Positions 41,266 to 50,700 of a stretch of 64,000 nucleotides of DNA are shown piece after piece; within the stretch, counting starts at the first letter, position 1, and every line of letters begins with the position of its first letter. The notes below the pieces were generated by a model. That model saw only the letters and a list, made by a program, of their open reading frames with translations, searched no databases and had not been told where the DNA came from. The stretch is from contig NZ_CP009455.1 of the NCBI RefSeq assembly GCF_000759535.1, positions 3,348,001-3,412,000 on the forward strand, given 5' to 3'. The position numbers and the translations under genes were made by a program. The DNA comes from Pseudomonas cremoricolorata. GTDB lineage: Bacteria; Pseudomonadota; Gammaproteobacteria; Pseudomonadales; Pseudomonadaceae.

Positions 41266-42995
41266 GTGTAGTGCTCGTTGTTGGTGGTGTTGATCACTTC
41301 CAGTTGATGGAAGGAATTGATGCTGGCGTACAGGGCGAAGAAGTGCGCCAGCACACAGCTGAACAGGTACAGGTCGCCCTCGCAGAGAAAGGCGGACTGA
41401 TCCAGCTTCAGTTGGCTGTACAGGCCGCGAATCGGTTGCCCATTGATCAGCCAATCCAGCGGCGCTGTCTGCACGTCCTGGATACCGTCGAGGCGTTTGC
41501 GCGTGGTGCGCGCCTGCTGAATATCGTGCAGGGCGGCGAAGTCGTAGGTGCGGATGACCGCTTTGAGCGGCTCGGCTGCAAGCAGCGAGAGGTAATTGAG
41601 CGACATGTTGGAGACCAGCGCCCACTGCAACTGGCCGTCAAGCACTGGTCGGTAAGGACGGGTAGGCGCGCATAGGTTGGTGTAGTCAGCCAGGGGCGGC
41701 GTGGCTTCGGTGAGCTCGCTGATATCACCGATGCCCAACGCCAGGGGCAGGTCGCGGTTGCTGCAGGTGAGATCGATGGAGGCTGTTTCCAGCTCACCGA
41801 TATAGGTGTTGGCATCGCCCCGCACGAAGGCGATGCGGTGCGTGACACCCTCCTCGTTCAGCGATGCTTCGAGCATGTGTCGGTAGTAAAGGGCGGTGCG
41901 CCCCTGCACATGTTCGATCTCATGGGCGAACGATTCAAAGGCGCGGAAGGTGCGCAGATGTTCGCCGCCCTCGCCGTTGCCGGTGGTGCGCGTGCTGATG
42001 ACCTGATCAACGCTGAAAATTTCATAGGCCTTGCGCTGCGCGCCTTTGGGCTTGAGTTCCATCTGCGCGGCGCGCCCGGAGAGGTCGATGGGCTCGGCGC
42101 TGTGGGCGAACAGATTGACTGCCGGGGTGCAGAACAGGCTGAAATCGGCGTTGCCGATTCGCAGGGTATCCGGCAACTGGCGACTGAAATTAAATTCGAT
42201 GTCGAACTGGCTGGCGTGTGCGCTTGGCCAGACCTTGTCGAGTCCGGTCAGGGTGAAGAAGTGGAAGCGCTGCGGGAAAATGAAGTACTCCTGCAGAATC
42301 CGGTAGCCATCGAACACGTTGCGCGGGTAGGGCAGCAAAGCCTCATCGGGGGTGAAACCGGGGAAGGCAATGCTGCTGGCGGGCAGCCGGCTTACCTCGC
42401 CATTGATAGTGATGCTGACGTGTCTGAGGTACTGCGAAATCCACAGGTACAGTGTTCGGGCGGTACGGGTGTCGCCGCTCAGATGAAATTCCAGTGACGA
42501 GCATCCGAGGGTGTCCAGTGGTCGCTCGATCACGCTCGCCAGGGCGATGCGCACCATCGAGTTATCGAGCGTCTGGGTTGCGGTCACCGTGCTGATTTCG
42601 AACGGGTACAGACTTACCGGTGTGCAGGTCCGAAACTCGCACGCCACGCCATCGACAGGCCTGGAGAACAGCCTCGAACCTTTGGCGATCTGCTGCGTCT
42701 GGCTAAGCGATTGCTGGCGTGGAGTGAAGCGGATGATCGTGACGCTCGGCAGTGGCCGCAGGTAGTTGGGCCACAGCAGTTGCAACATCGGATGGGTCAG
42801 TTCTGGAAGGTCGTCTTCCAGTTTGAGCCGCAGCTTGGCGGTCAGAAAGGCGAAGGCCTCCATCAGCCGCTCCACGTCAGGGTCGCTGCCCTTGCTTCCG
42901 AGAAACCGTGCAAGCTGCGGGTTGTCCCGGGCGAAGTCATCGCCTAGTTCATGCAAATAGCGCAGCTCTTCGGCGAATCTTTCCTTGAGAGACAT
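41229..42995 (-). CDS. tssF: T6SS baseplate protein TssF
   Basis: A 588-aa baseplate protein with the family start RFAEELRYLHELGDDFARDN and the conserved block GSDPDVERLMEAFAFLTAKL followed by LPELTHPMLQLLWPNYLRP. LNLFAHSAEPIDL-type sequence (VNLFAHSAEPIDLSGRA) is also typical. It starts 3 nt downstream of tssE. Confidence 0.95.
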   Translation of the reverse strand: MSLKERFAEELRYLHELGDDFARDNPQLARFLGSKGSDPDVERLMEAFAFLTAKLRLKLEDDLPELTHPMLQLLWPNYLRPLPSVTIIRFTPRQQSLSQTQQIAKGSRLFSRPVDGVACEFRTCTPVSLYPFEISTVTATQTLDNSMVRIALASVIERPLDTLGCSSLEFHLSGDTRTARTLYLWISQYLRHVSITINGEVSRLPASSIAFPGFTPDEALLPYPRNVFDGYRILQEYFIFPQRFHFFTLTGLDKVWPSAHASQFDIEFNFSRQLPDTLRIGNADFSLFCTPAVNLFAHSAEPIDLSGRAAQMELKPKGAQRKAYEIFSVDQVISTRTTGNGEGGEHLRTFRAFESFAHEIEHVQGRTALYYRHMLEASLNEEGVTHRIAFVRGDANTYIGELETASIDLTCSNRDLPLALGIGDISELTEATPPLADYTNLCAPTRPYRPVLDGQLQWALVSNMSLNYLSLLAAEPLKAVIRTYDFAALHDIQQARTTRKRLDGIQDVQTAPLDWLINGQPIRGLYSQLKLDQSAFLCEGDLYLFSCVLAHFFALYASINSFHQLEVINTTNNEHYTWPLQTGKQPLI

Positions 42996-42998
42996 CCC

Positions 42999-43409
42999 TC
43001 ACCTCACTCGGGTATGACGGCTATGGCCGTTGACCATCAGATCCAGGTCGAGCTGCTCGGCGTGGTCGTTGACCTGAACCTGGCAGTCCAGCCTGAAATG
43101 CAGCTCCTGAGGCGCATGGCAATCGGGCACCGCCTTGAGCGCATGTACCTGAATGCGTGGCTCGAAGCGCTGGATGGTGCGGCGAATGTCGGCGCTGATC
43201 TGCTGCAGCAATTCGCCACTGCTGCGGTCATGTCCGTTGAAGTCCTGCAGTCCCAGATCAGGGCTGCTCTGGGAGCACCCCTGGCGAGCATTGAGCAACG
43301 TTTCGAGGTGGCGTTTGATGATGGCGAACTTGTAGCTGGCGCTCTCCTGCCGGGAGGTTTCCCGGCAGGCGGACTGATCTGCAGTCAGGCGATCGAACAA
43401 TCCACTCAT
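42999..43409 (-). CDS. tssE: T6SS baseplate protein TssE (gp25-like)
   Basis: A 136-aa gp25-like protein that nucleates sheath assembly. The start MSGLFDRLTA and the segments IKRHLETLLNARQG and IRRTIQRFEPRIQVHALKAV carry the usual gp25 features (a conserved Glu in FEPR). The ATG at 43409 overlaps the tssC stop (ATGA). Confidence 0.92.
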   Translation of the reverse strand: MSGLFDRLTADQSACRETSRQESASYKFAIIKRHLETLLNARQGCSQSSPDLGLQDFNGHDRSSGELLQQISADIRRTIQRFEPRIQVHALKAVPDCHAPQELHFRLDCQVQVNDHAEQLDLDLMVNGHSRHTRVR

Positions 43410-44896
43410 TGCGCGTCCAGCCGCCCGACGAGGGAGATTTCGAAGTTGGCACCCATGTACTTGAAGTGGGGACGAACGGTGAGCGACACCTGATACCAAC
43501 CGGGGTCACCGGCAACATCCGCTACCTCGACCCTGGCGGCGCGCAGTGGTCGTCGGCTGCGCACGTCGGCAGAGGGGTTCTCTTGGTCTGCGACGTACTG
43601 CTTGATCCACTTGTTGAGCTCTGACTCAAGATCGCGACGCTCCTTCCAGCTGCCGATCTGCTCGCGCTGGAGCACCTTGATGTAGTGGGCCAGGCGGTTG
43701 ACGATGAACAGGTAGGGCAGCTGTGTGCCGAGCTTGTAGTTGGTCTGCGCCTGAAAACCCTCAGGGGTCTTGGGAAAGTGTTTCGGCTTCTGTACCGAGT
43801 TGGCAGAGAAGAACGCGGCGTTGTCACTGTCCTTGCGCATGGTCAGCGCGATGAAGCCTTCTTCGGCCAGCTCGAATTCCTTGCGATCGGAAATCAACAC
43901 CTCGGTAGGGATCTTGGCCTGCAACTGCCCCAGGGATTCATACAAATGCACCGGCAGGTCTTCGACGGCACCGCCTGATTGCGGACCGATGATGTTCGGG
44001 CACCAGCGATAGCGGGCAAAGCTGTCGTTGATGCAACTGGTCAGCAGGAACGCCGAATTGCCCCACAGGTAGTTGTCGTGACGACCCGCGATATCTTCCT
44101 GATAGTTGAAGCTGGTGACAGGATGCTCCTGGGGGTGATAGGCCGAGCGCAGCATGAAGCGCGGCCCGGTCAATGCCACGTGGCGTGCATCCTCGCTCTC
44201 ACGGAAGGCACGCCACTTGGCATGACGTGGCCCGGCGAAGATGTCTTTGATCTCTTTGAGGTTGGGCAACTCCTCGAAGCTGCTCAAGTTGAAGAACTCG
44301 GGCGAGGAGGCGGTCAGGAACGGCGCGTGGGACATGGCGCCTACCGACGCCATGTAGTTCAGGAGTTTAATGTCAGGCGACGAGGGGCCGAAGTCATAGT
44401 TGCCCAGCATGGCGGCGACGGGTTCGCCACCGAACTGGCCATAGCCTGCGCTGTAAACATGCTTGTACATGCCACTGCAGGTGATATCTGCAGCATTGTC
44501 GAAGTCGTCGAGCAGGTCCTCTTTGCTGACATGGAGAAGTTCAAGTTTGATGTTCTCTCGAAAATCCGTGCGGTCGACCAGGAGTTTAAGGCTGCGCCAG
44601 GCACTCTCCAGGCGCTGAAACTCAGGGTGATGCAAAATTGCATCCATTTGCCTGCCCAGCACGCGATCCACTTCGGCGATCATCTGGTCGACACGATGTT
44701 TGTTTATAAGTTGATCTGGATCATGACTTTTGAGGATTTCCGAGATAAATGCCACGACGCCGTGTTTGGCGACTTGGTATCCCTCTTGCGCGGGCATCAG
44801 TTTGGTTTCTGCCATGATTTGTTCGAGCAGGCTGGCATGGCCAATTGTGTCGATGGTGGTATCGGCGGCCACGGGAATGGTGTTCTGTTCAGGCAT
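43406..44896 (-). CDS. tssC: T6SS sheath large subunit TssC (VipB)
   Basis: A 496-aa protein that forms the contractile sheath with TssB. Family marks are ESAWRSLKLLVDRTDFRENI, SVGAMSHAPFLTASSPEFF, YLWGNSAFLLTSCINDSFARY and the C-terminal VSLTVRPHFKYMGANFEISL. The ATG at 44896 overlaps the tssB end by 8 nt. Confidence 0.96.
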   Translation of the reverse strand: MPEQNTIPVAADTTIDTIGHASLLEQIMAETKLMPAQEGYQVAKHGVVAFISEILKSHDPDQLINKHRVDQMIAEVDRVLGRQMDAILHHPEFQRLESAWRSLKLLVDRTDFRENIKLELLHVSKEDLLDDFDNAADITCSGMYKHVYSAGYGQFGGEPVAAMLGNYDFGPSSPDIKLLNYMASVGAMSHAPFLTASSPEFFNLSSFEELPNLKEIKDIFAGPRHAKWRAFRESEDARHVALTGPRFMLRSAYHPQEHPVTSFNYQEDIAGRHDNYLWGNSAFLLTSCINDSFARYRWCPNIIGPQSGGAVEDLPVHLYESLGQLQAKIPTEVLISDRKEFELAEEGFIALTMRKDSDNAAFFSANSVQKPKHFPKTPEGFQAQTNYKLGTQLPYLFIVNRLAHYIKVLQREQIGSWKERRDLESELNKWIKQYVADQENPSADVRSRRPLRAARVEVADVAGDPGWYQVSLTVRPHFKYMGANFEISLVGRLDAQ

Positions 44897-45416
44897 GGGA
44901 CTCTCCGCTGTCTTGATCTTCATTTGGCGCTTCCAGCGCCTGCTCCAGTTCTTTGGCCAGCTGCTTGCGCGCCTGCTCGTTGCTCAACAAGTGCTGTAAC
45001 TGTTTGCGAAAGGCGGGGGCGTTGCCCAGCGGGCCTTTGAGTGCCACCAAGGCTTCGCGCAGCTCCAGCAGCTTGTTCAGTTCGGGCACCTGGTGGGCGA
45101 TTCGGTCGGGTCCGAAGTCGCTGATCGACCTCAATTGCAGGGCCACGGCCAGTTCCGCGCCTGGAGCGGGATCGAGCATCGAAGGCACCGACATGGCCAG
45201 AGTGACCTCGGCATCGCTCAGCACGTTGTTGAACGTGTGTTTATCAATGCGCATCACCGGACGGTCTTCCAGCGCACGGTGGTCATTCAGGCCGAAGTCG
45301 CCCAGCACCAACACCTTGTGTGGCAGCTCTATCTCAGCCTGCTCGTCGCCAGTAGCGGGTACGTATTTGATGTTTATACGTTCCTTGGGGGCGACTGAGC
45401 CTAGGTTCTTAGCCAT
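44889..45416 (-). CDS. tssB: T6SS sheath small subunit TssB (VipA)
   Basis: A 175-aa sheath subunit with HKVLVLGDFG, the DFGPDRIAHQVPELNKLLELR interface helix and KGPLGNAPAFRKQLQHLL. It begins the leftward operon that runs through tssL and hcp. The ATG at 45416 was chosen; a TTG codon directly before it is in frame. The promoter region with repeated TGTAGGAA boxes lies immediately upstream. Confidence 0.96.
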   Translation of the reverse strand: MAKNLGSVAPKERINIKYVPATGDEQAEIELPHKVLVLGDFGLNDHRALEDRPVMRIDKHTFNNVLSDAEVTLAMSVPSMLDPAPGAELAVALQLRSISDFGPDRIAHQVPELNKLLELREALVALKGPLGNAPAFRKQLQHLLSNEQARKQLAKELEQALEAPNEDQDSGESHA

Positions 45417-45435
45417 CAACAGTCTCTCCTTGAGT

Positions 45436-45490
45436 TGTAGGAAGTTTCCGTAAAGATTGTTAGTTCCTACAATAAGCTGTAGGAAGTTTC
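45436..45490. promoter_or_regulatory. Repeated TGTAGGAA boxes in the divergent T6SS promoter
   Basis: TGTAGGAAGTTTC occurs at 45436-45448 and 45478-45490, start to start 42 bp (about four helical turns). TTCCTACA at 45464-45471 is the inverse of the 8-bp core and forms the palindrome TTCCTACA-ATAAGC-TGTAGGAA with the second copy. It lies between tssB (leftward) and tagO (rightward) in a 293-nt AT-rich region and is probably a binding site for a regulator or an RNA structure in the tssB leader. Confidence 0.5.
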
Positions 45491-45709
45491 TCTCGAAGTT
45501 CAGATTCGCTAGTGTCGACCGCTAGGGCGGATTTCACTTTTAAAAACTGCATTGGGGAGAGTTGATTAGTCGAGAAAGAAAGTGCAACGAAATATTTATT
45601 TGTGGTCAGTTGTTTTGATGGTCTAGGATTTCGCCAGTTTGCAGGCAAGGGCTGCGCCCAGTGAGGGGTGTGCAAGTCTGTATATGGCTAAATGAGTGTA
45701 GGAAAAGGG

Positions 45710-46348
45710 ATGTGGTTTGCCGTGAACGCTCGGAATACATATGGCGCAGGTCTATTCCTGCTACTCAGTTGTCTGCCGATATCCGCATACGCTGTTCAAG
45801 ACTGTGCAAACATTGTGTCGAACCTTGAACGCCTGGCATGTTTCGACAAGTCTGCCGGCACCCCGGCTCGGCTGGACCGAATGAAATGGTCCGCGCCAGA
45901 GCAGGACTCGCCTACCTGGCGTCGGGTGATGGCTCATGAGGCCCGTCGAAAGGCAGATGACCTCACCTTTCGTCTCAGCGCCGAGCCCGAGGGGGTGCTG
46001 ATATCCGCGCCCGCAATCGCAACGCCCTCTGCGTACCTGGTCATCAGCTGTGTGCAGAATATTTCCAGACTGCAGTTGGTCCTTGGCCAGCCCCTCGATG
46101 CAGGGCGGGTCGTGGTGCGCCTGCAGAGTGAGCGCCGCGCCACCCATGCAACGCCATGGCAGGTCATGGAGAACGGCCAGGTACTCGATGGCGGTCGTGG
46201 TTTGCCGGGAATCGAGCAAATCAAGCAACTGATCGGTGCTCACCGGATTCAGGTGGAGGGCGATCACCCGAGCGTCGATGGTTTGGTGTTCGACGCACAA
46301 GGGCTTGACCCGCTCATCGACCAGGCGCGCAAGACATGTCGCTGGTAG
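45710..46348 (+). CDS. tagO: T6SS-associated protein of the VasI/TagO family
   Basis: A 212-aa secreted protein that begins the rightward operon. The signal peptide (GAGLFLLLSCLPISAYA) precedes VQDCANIVSNLERLACFDK, typical of the VasI (VCA0118) / TagO family. I chose ATG 45710 because AGGAAAAGGG lies directly before it; an in-frame ATG at 45692 has no ribosome site. Its end overlaps tssA by 13 nt. Family members modulate T6SS assembly in the periplasm, but the exact task is not evident. Confidence 0.85.
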   Translation: MWFAVNARNTYGAGLFLLLSCLPISAYAVQDCANIVSNLERLACFDKSAGTPARLDRMKWSAPEQDSPTWRRVMAHEARRKADDLTFRLSAEPEGVLISAPAIATPSAYLVISCVQNISRLQLVLGQPLDAGRVVVRLQSERRATHATPWQVMENGQVLDGGRGLPGIEQIKQLIGAHRIQVEGDHPSVDGLVFDAQGLDPLIDQARKTCRW

Positions 46349-47796
46349 CGCCGGGCGCAGGAAAGGAGTTGGCTCGCTTGCTGGCGCCTGTCGATCCCCA
46401 GGCACCGGCCGGCCTGTTCGATGTAGAGGATGAGACCTACCAGGCGATCGACCAGGAGATGGTCAAGCTGGGCGGGTTGCAGGAAGCCTCGATCGACTGG
46501 GCCTATATCGAAGAAGCCGCCTGCCAGTACCTGGCTCATCAGTGCAAGCATCTGCGCATCGTCGCCCATTTGAGCGCTGCGTGGCTGCGTAGCGGCTGCT
46601 GGCAGCGTTGGGGGTTCACACTGGCGTTGCTTGCCGGTGTCATCGAGCGCTATTGGGAAACGGCGTGTCCAAAACCGGGCCCTACCGGTTTTATCGGCAA
46701 GCGCAAACTGGTTGGCATGGTGCTCACCCGTCTGATCGACGCTATGCCACGGCTGGACCGCTTCACCTATGACGCCACACATTTCGCCACGGCTCAGGAT
46801 GGGTTGAGGTGCCTGCAGTCGCAGCGAGACACCGCTCAGTTGGATGCAACGGTTCTAGCCGACCTGGAGCGTTTGCTGGGTCAGCATGCGGCGCTTGTCA
46901 GCGGCGCCGTTGAACCTGCCCGTTCGACCCCTTGCGCCCCAAGCAGCACGCCGACTGCACCGCTCGAGACCGTTGCCGCGCCGATGCCGCGGATTGCCGT
47001 GGGTAACGAACGAGAAACCCGTCGCGCCGTACTGGGCATGGCTGAACTCATCAATCGACAAGACCCCTACGACCCAACGGGCTATCAGCTTCGTCGCTTT
47101 GGGCTGTGGGCACACATCCAGACGGCCCCACAAGCCAGACAGGACAGCCGAACGGAACTGATGGCCGTGCCGCAGGACATTGTCGGTGACTACGAAGAGG
47201 CTATCGCCGGTACCACGGTCGACGCTGCATTGCTGCTGCGTATCGAAAAGAGCGTCACCGCCTGCCCGTACTGGATTCGCGGCAGTTACCTTGCAGCCGC
47301 TGCCGCAACGCGGCTGGCAATGGGCGAGGTGGCTGAGGCGATCCGCTGCGCGACCGGCAGGTTCGTACTGCGTGTACCGGCGCTGCAAGCGCTGTGTTTC
47401 AGCGACGGCAGCGTGTTCGTGGATGACCAGTGTCTGGCCTGGCTCAAGGCATCACAAATGCCGTGCGAGCAGGACCCAGGCACTCAGGAGTTCGCGAGCC
47501 TGCGCGAGGAGATGGTCGCGCAGTTGGAAAGCGCTGGCGTCGAGTCGGTGCTGCTCAAACTGCAAGGCATGCAGACCGAGCTGCGAACGCCCCGAGAGCG
47601 CTGCCACACCACGCTGATCGCCGCCGACCTGCTGGCCGCGCGCGGTGTGTCATGGCTGGCCCAGGACCTGTTCGCAAACGTCGCACACCTCATGCAGCAC
47701 ACCACGGCCAGTGCCTGGGAACCTGAAGTGTTTCGGCGACTTCAGCAGTCTGCCACCCCCCCCATGCTGGCCGATCGACACAAGGAGTCACGATGA
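46336..47796 (+). CDS. tssA: T6SS assembly protein TssA
   Basis: A 486-aa TssA. The N-terminal ImpA-type domain (LLAPVDPQAPAGLFDVEDET, IDWAYIEEAACQYLAHQCKH, WLRSGCWQRWGFTLALL) is followed by a Pro/Thr-rich linker (about 195-220) and a C-terminal helical domain (YDPTGYQLRRFGLWAHI). TssA organises baseplate docking and tail polymerisation. tssM follows with a 4-nt ATGA overlap. Confidence 0.93.
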   Translation: MSLVAPGAGKELARLLAPVDPQAPAGLFDVEDETYQAIDQEMVKLGGLQEASIDWAYIEEAACQYLAHQCKHLRIVAHLSAAWLRSGCWQRWGFTLALLAGVIERYWETACPKPGPTGFIGKRKLVGMVLTRLIDAMPRLDRFTYDATHFATAQDGLRCLQSQRDTAQLDATVLADLERLLGQHAALVSGAVEPARSTPCAPSSTPTAPLETVAAPMPRIAVGNERETRRAVLGMAELINRQDPYDPTGYQLRRFGLWAHIQTAPQARQDSRTELMAVPQDIVGDYEEAIAGTTVDAALLLRIEKSVTACPYWIRGSYLAAAAATRLAMGEVAEAIRCATGRFVLRVPALQALCFSDGSVFVDDQCLAWLKASQMPCEQDPGTQEFASLREEMVAQLESAGVESVLLKLQGMQTELRTPRERCHTTLIAADLLAARGVSWLAQDLFANVAHLMQHTTASAWEPEVFRRLQQSATPPMLADRHKESR

Positions 47797-50700
47797 ATCA
47801 ACTGTGGAAGCTACTCAGACGCTGTGGCCTGCCGCTGCTCACGCGTATCGGTCTGGCGATGCCGCTTCTGCTCGTGCTCGGCGCTGTGCTGATGCTCGTC
47901 GCCATCTGGTGGCTCGGCCCGCTGTGGACCTGGCGCGGGCAGCAACCGCTGGCCAGCATGGCCCATCGCAGCCTGGCGAGTCTGTTGCTGATACTGGTGC
48001 CTCTGCTGTGCTGGCTGGTGGTGCTCGGCACGCGCTTTCGCCGGTTGCAGGCGCAGAATCAGCAGGCGAGCGCCGCCGAGCTTGACCAAGTGCTGCCCCT
48101 GATCGATGCACAACAGGCAGCACTCGATCAGGGTCTTGCCCATTACCTGGACAACGCCGGAGGTCGCCGCGCGCTGTATCGGCTGCCCTGGTATTTGCTG
48201 GTCGGTGACGAGGGTGTCGGAAAAAGCACGTTCATCGATCGCAGCGATCAGAATTTTTCCCTGACGCGCATCGACAAGGCCCAGAAGCAGGGCAAGCACG
48301 TTCAGGCGCTGCCGTATCCGGTGCACTGGTGGGTGAGCGATGACGCGGTGATCATCGATCCGCCCGGTGCTTTCATTCGCCAGGAGGGGCTCTTAAAACA
48401 GCACGGCGCAGACGAATCGACGCCACCGCCGGCGACCACGGCAAGATTGTGGCAGCACCTGTTGGGCTGGTTGCTGAGCAACCGTAGCGAGCGTGCGCTC
48501 AATGGCCTGTTGCTGACCATCGACCTGCCGGCACTGTTGCATGCAAGCCCTGAGCAACGTGCTGCGCTGGCACATGTCCTGCGCGCACGTCTCCATGAGG
48601 TCAGTAGCCGGTTGGGTTCGCGTCTGCCGCTGTATGTGATGTTGACCAAACTCGACCTGGTGGAGGGCTTCGACCAACTGTATGGCAGTCTCGCGCCTGC
48701 CAGACGAGAGGACATGCTGGGCTTCACTTTCAAGCTCGACGCAAGTGGCAGCTTCGACGCCTGGCTGGACGAGTACGACGATCACTACCAGCGGATGATC
48801 AGCCAACTGTTCGAGCAGGTGGTGGATCGAATCGACGAACTCGGCAGTGCAGCGGCGCGCACGCGGCTGTTCTCGCTGCATGCCCAACTGGCCGGTCTGC
48901 GCCCGGTGTTGAAGCATTTTCTCGGTGAAACGCTGGCCAGTGACCGCTTCACTACGCCTGCCCTGGTGCGTGGCGTGTATTGGTCTTCGGTAGCACAGCA
49001 GGGCGATGTGCTCAATGCGTTCATTCGCGAGGCCGCGCAACCCTACAAGACCAAACGCCCCCTGCGTGAAGGCAAGGTATCGGCCAAACCGCTGGCCTAT
49101 TTCATCCGGCATGCCTTTAAGCGCGTCATTCTCCAGGAAGCCGGTCTGGCCGGAGACAACATCAGGGTCGCCCGGCGCAAGCGCCAGTTGCTCTGGCTCA
49201 GCGCGAGTGTCGGTGGGCTGGCGGTCTGCGTGGTCATCGCCAGCTGGCAGCACTACTTTGCCATCAACGCGGCCAAGGCAGCCAACGTGCTCGCCAAGAG
49301 CCGCGAGTACAGCCATTACCAAGTCGACCAGAAGATCGACCCCACCGGACGCAACCTGCTCGAGCCACTGGATCGGATCCGCGATGCCGTCGCAGTGTTC
49401 GGTGACTACCGTGCCGCCTGGCCGGCCGTTGCTGATCTGGGCCTGTACCAGGGCCACGCCATCGGCCCGCGGGTCGATGAGGCCTATCTGAGTTTGCTCT
49501 CGCGACGGTTTCTACCGGCCTTGGCCAGCGGCGTGGTCGACGCCATGAACGCCGCCCCGCCCGGCAGTGAACAGCAGATGGCGGCGCTGAGGGTCTATCG
49601 GATGCTGGAGGACCGGCGCAACCGGCGTCCCGAGTGGGTCCAGGACTGGATGGCCCGCCAGTGGCAGCAGGCGTTTCCCGGCCAGGGTCAGCTGCAGCGC
49701 GACCTCATGCAGCACCTGCAATACGCCTTGGCCTACGCCGACACCGACCTGTCGCACTACCGCGAACGGGTGGTGCAGGTGCAGCAGACGTTGCGTCAGG
49801 TGCCGCTGCCTCAACGTGTCTACGCCGGCCTCAAGCAACAGGCCCAGGAACAACTGCAAAGAGGCCTTGACCTGCGTCAGCAGGTCGGGCCGGCATTCGA
49901 TGTGGTGTATCAGCCGGCTTCTTCATCAGCGCGGATCGAGGAGGGTGTACTCCTTGCCCCAATGCTCACGGCCAAAGGTTTCAGGGAGTATTTCGAGCCG
50001 CGCAGCCGACAGTTCGCAGAGATGGCCATGGTCGATCAGTGGGCGTTGGGCGAGCGCGCGCAGTTGGATTACTCTGCGGCTGACCGCCAGGCGCTCAGCG
50101 AGCGACTGCGTAGCCTGTACAGTGCCGACTACATCGACAGCTGGCGGCGGGGCTTGAACGCGTTCGCCATCGCTGACTTCCGCGACCTTGACCAGGCTGT
50201 GTCGATTCTCCAGCAACTGACCGGGCCTGCGGCGCCGTTGCAACGTTTGCTGGAGACGGTGCAGGAAAACACTTCGCTGTCGGCGCCCGCACGTGCACTG
50301 GCGAGCGGGGCCGAGAGTCAGCAGCTGGCCAGCGGTGACGTCGAGCAGCAGCTGGCGTCGACCATCGAGCGTGCGTTCGCAGGGCTCAGTGGGCTGTTGC
50401 AATCATCCGCTGAAAAGCCGAGCTACTACGATGAGATGCTCAGTGCCATCAGCGCCGTCCACGACTACGCCAAGGCCGTGCAGACCAGTCCCGACCGCGG
50501 CAAGGCGGCGCTGCAGGCGGTGCATCAGCGCTTTTCGATGACCGGCAGCGACCCGCTCAGCACGTTGCAGAGGGTGGCGACAGGGCTGCCTGAACCTCTC
50601 AACCATCAGGTCAGGAAAGTCGCCGAGCAAACTGCGCGCGTACTGAATGTCGAAGCCCTGCGCGAGCTCGAGCGGCGTTGGGACAGCGAGGTGTACAGCT

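Noticed and set aside
45417..45709. Sigma54 promoter for the T6SS operons
   Set aside because: No TGGCAC-N5-TTGC-like element with correct GG/GC spacing was found.
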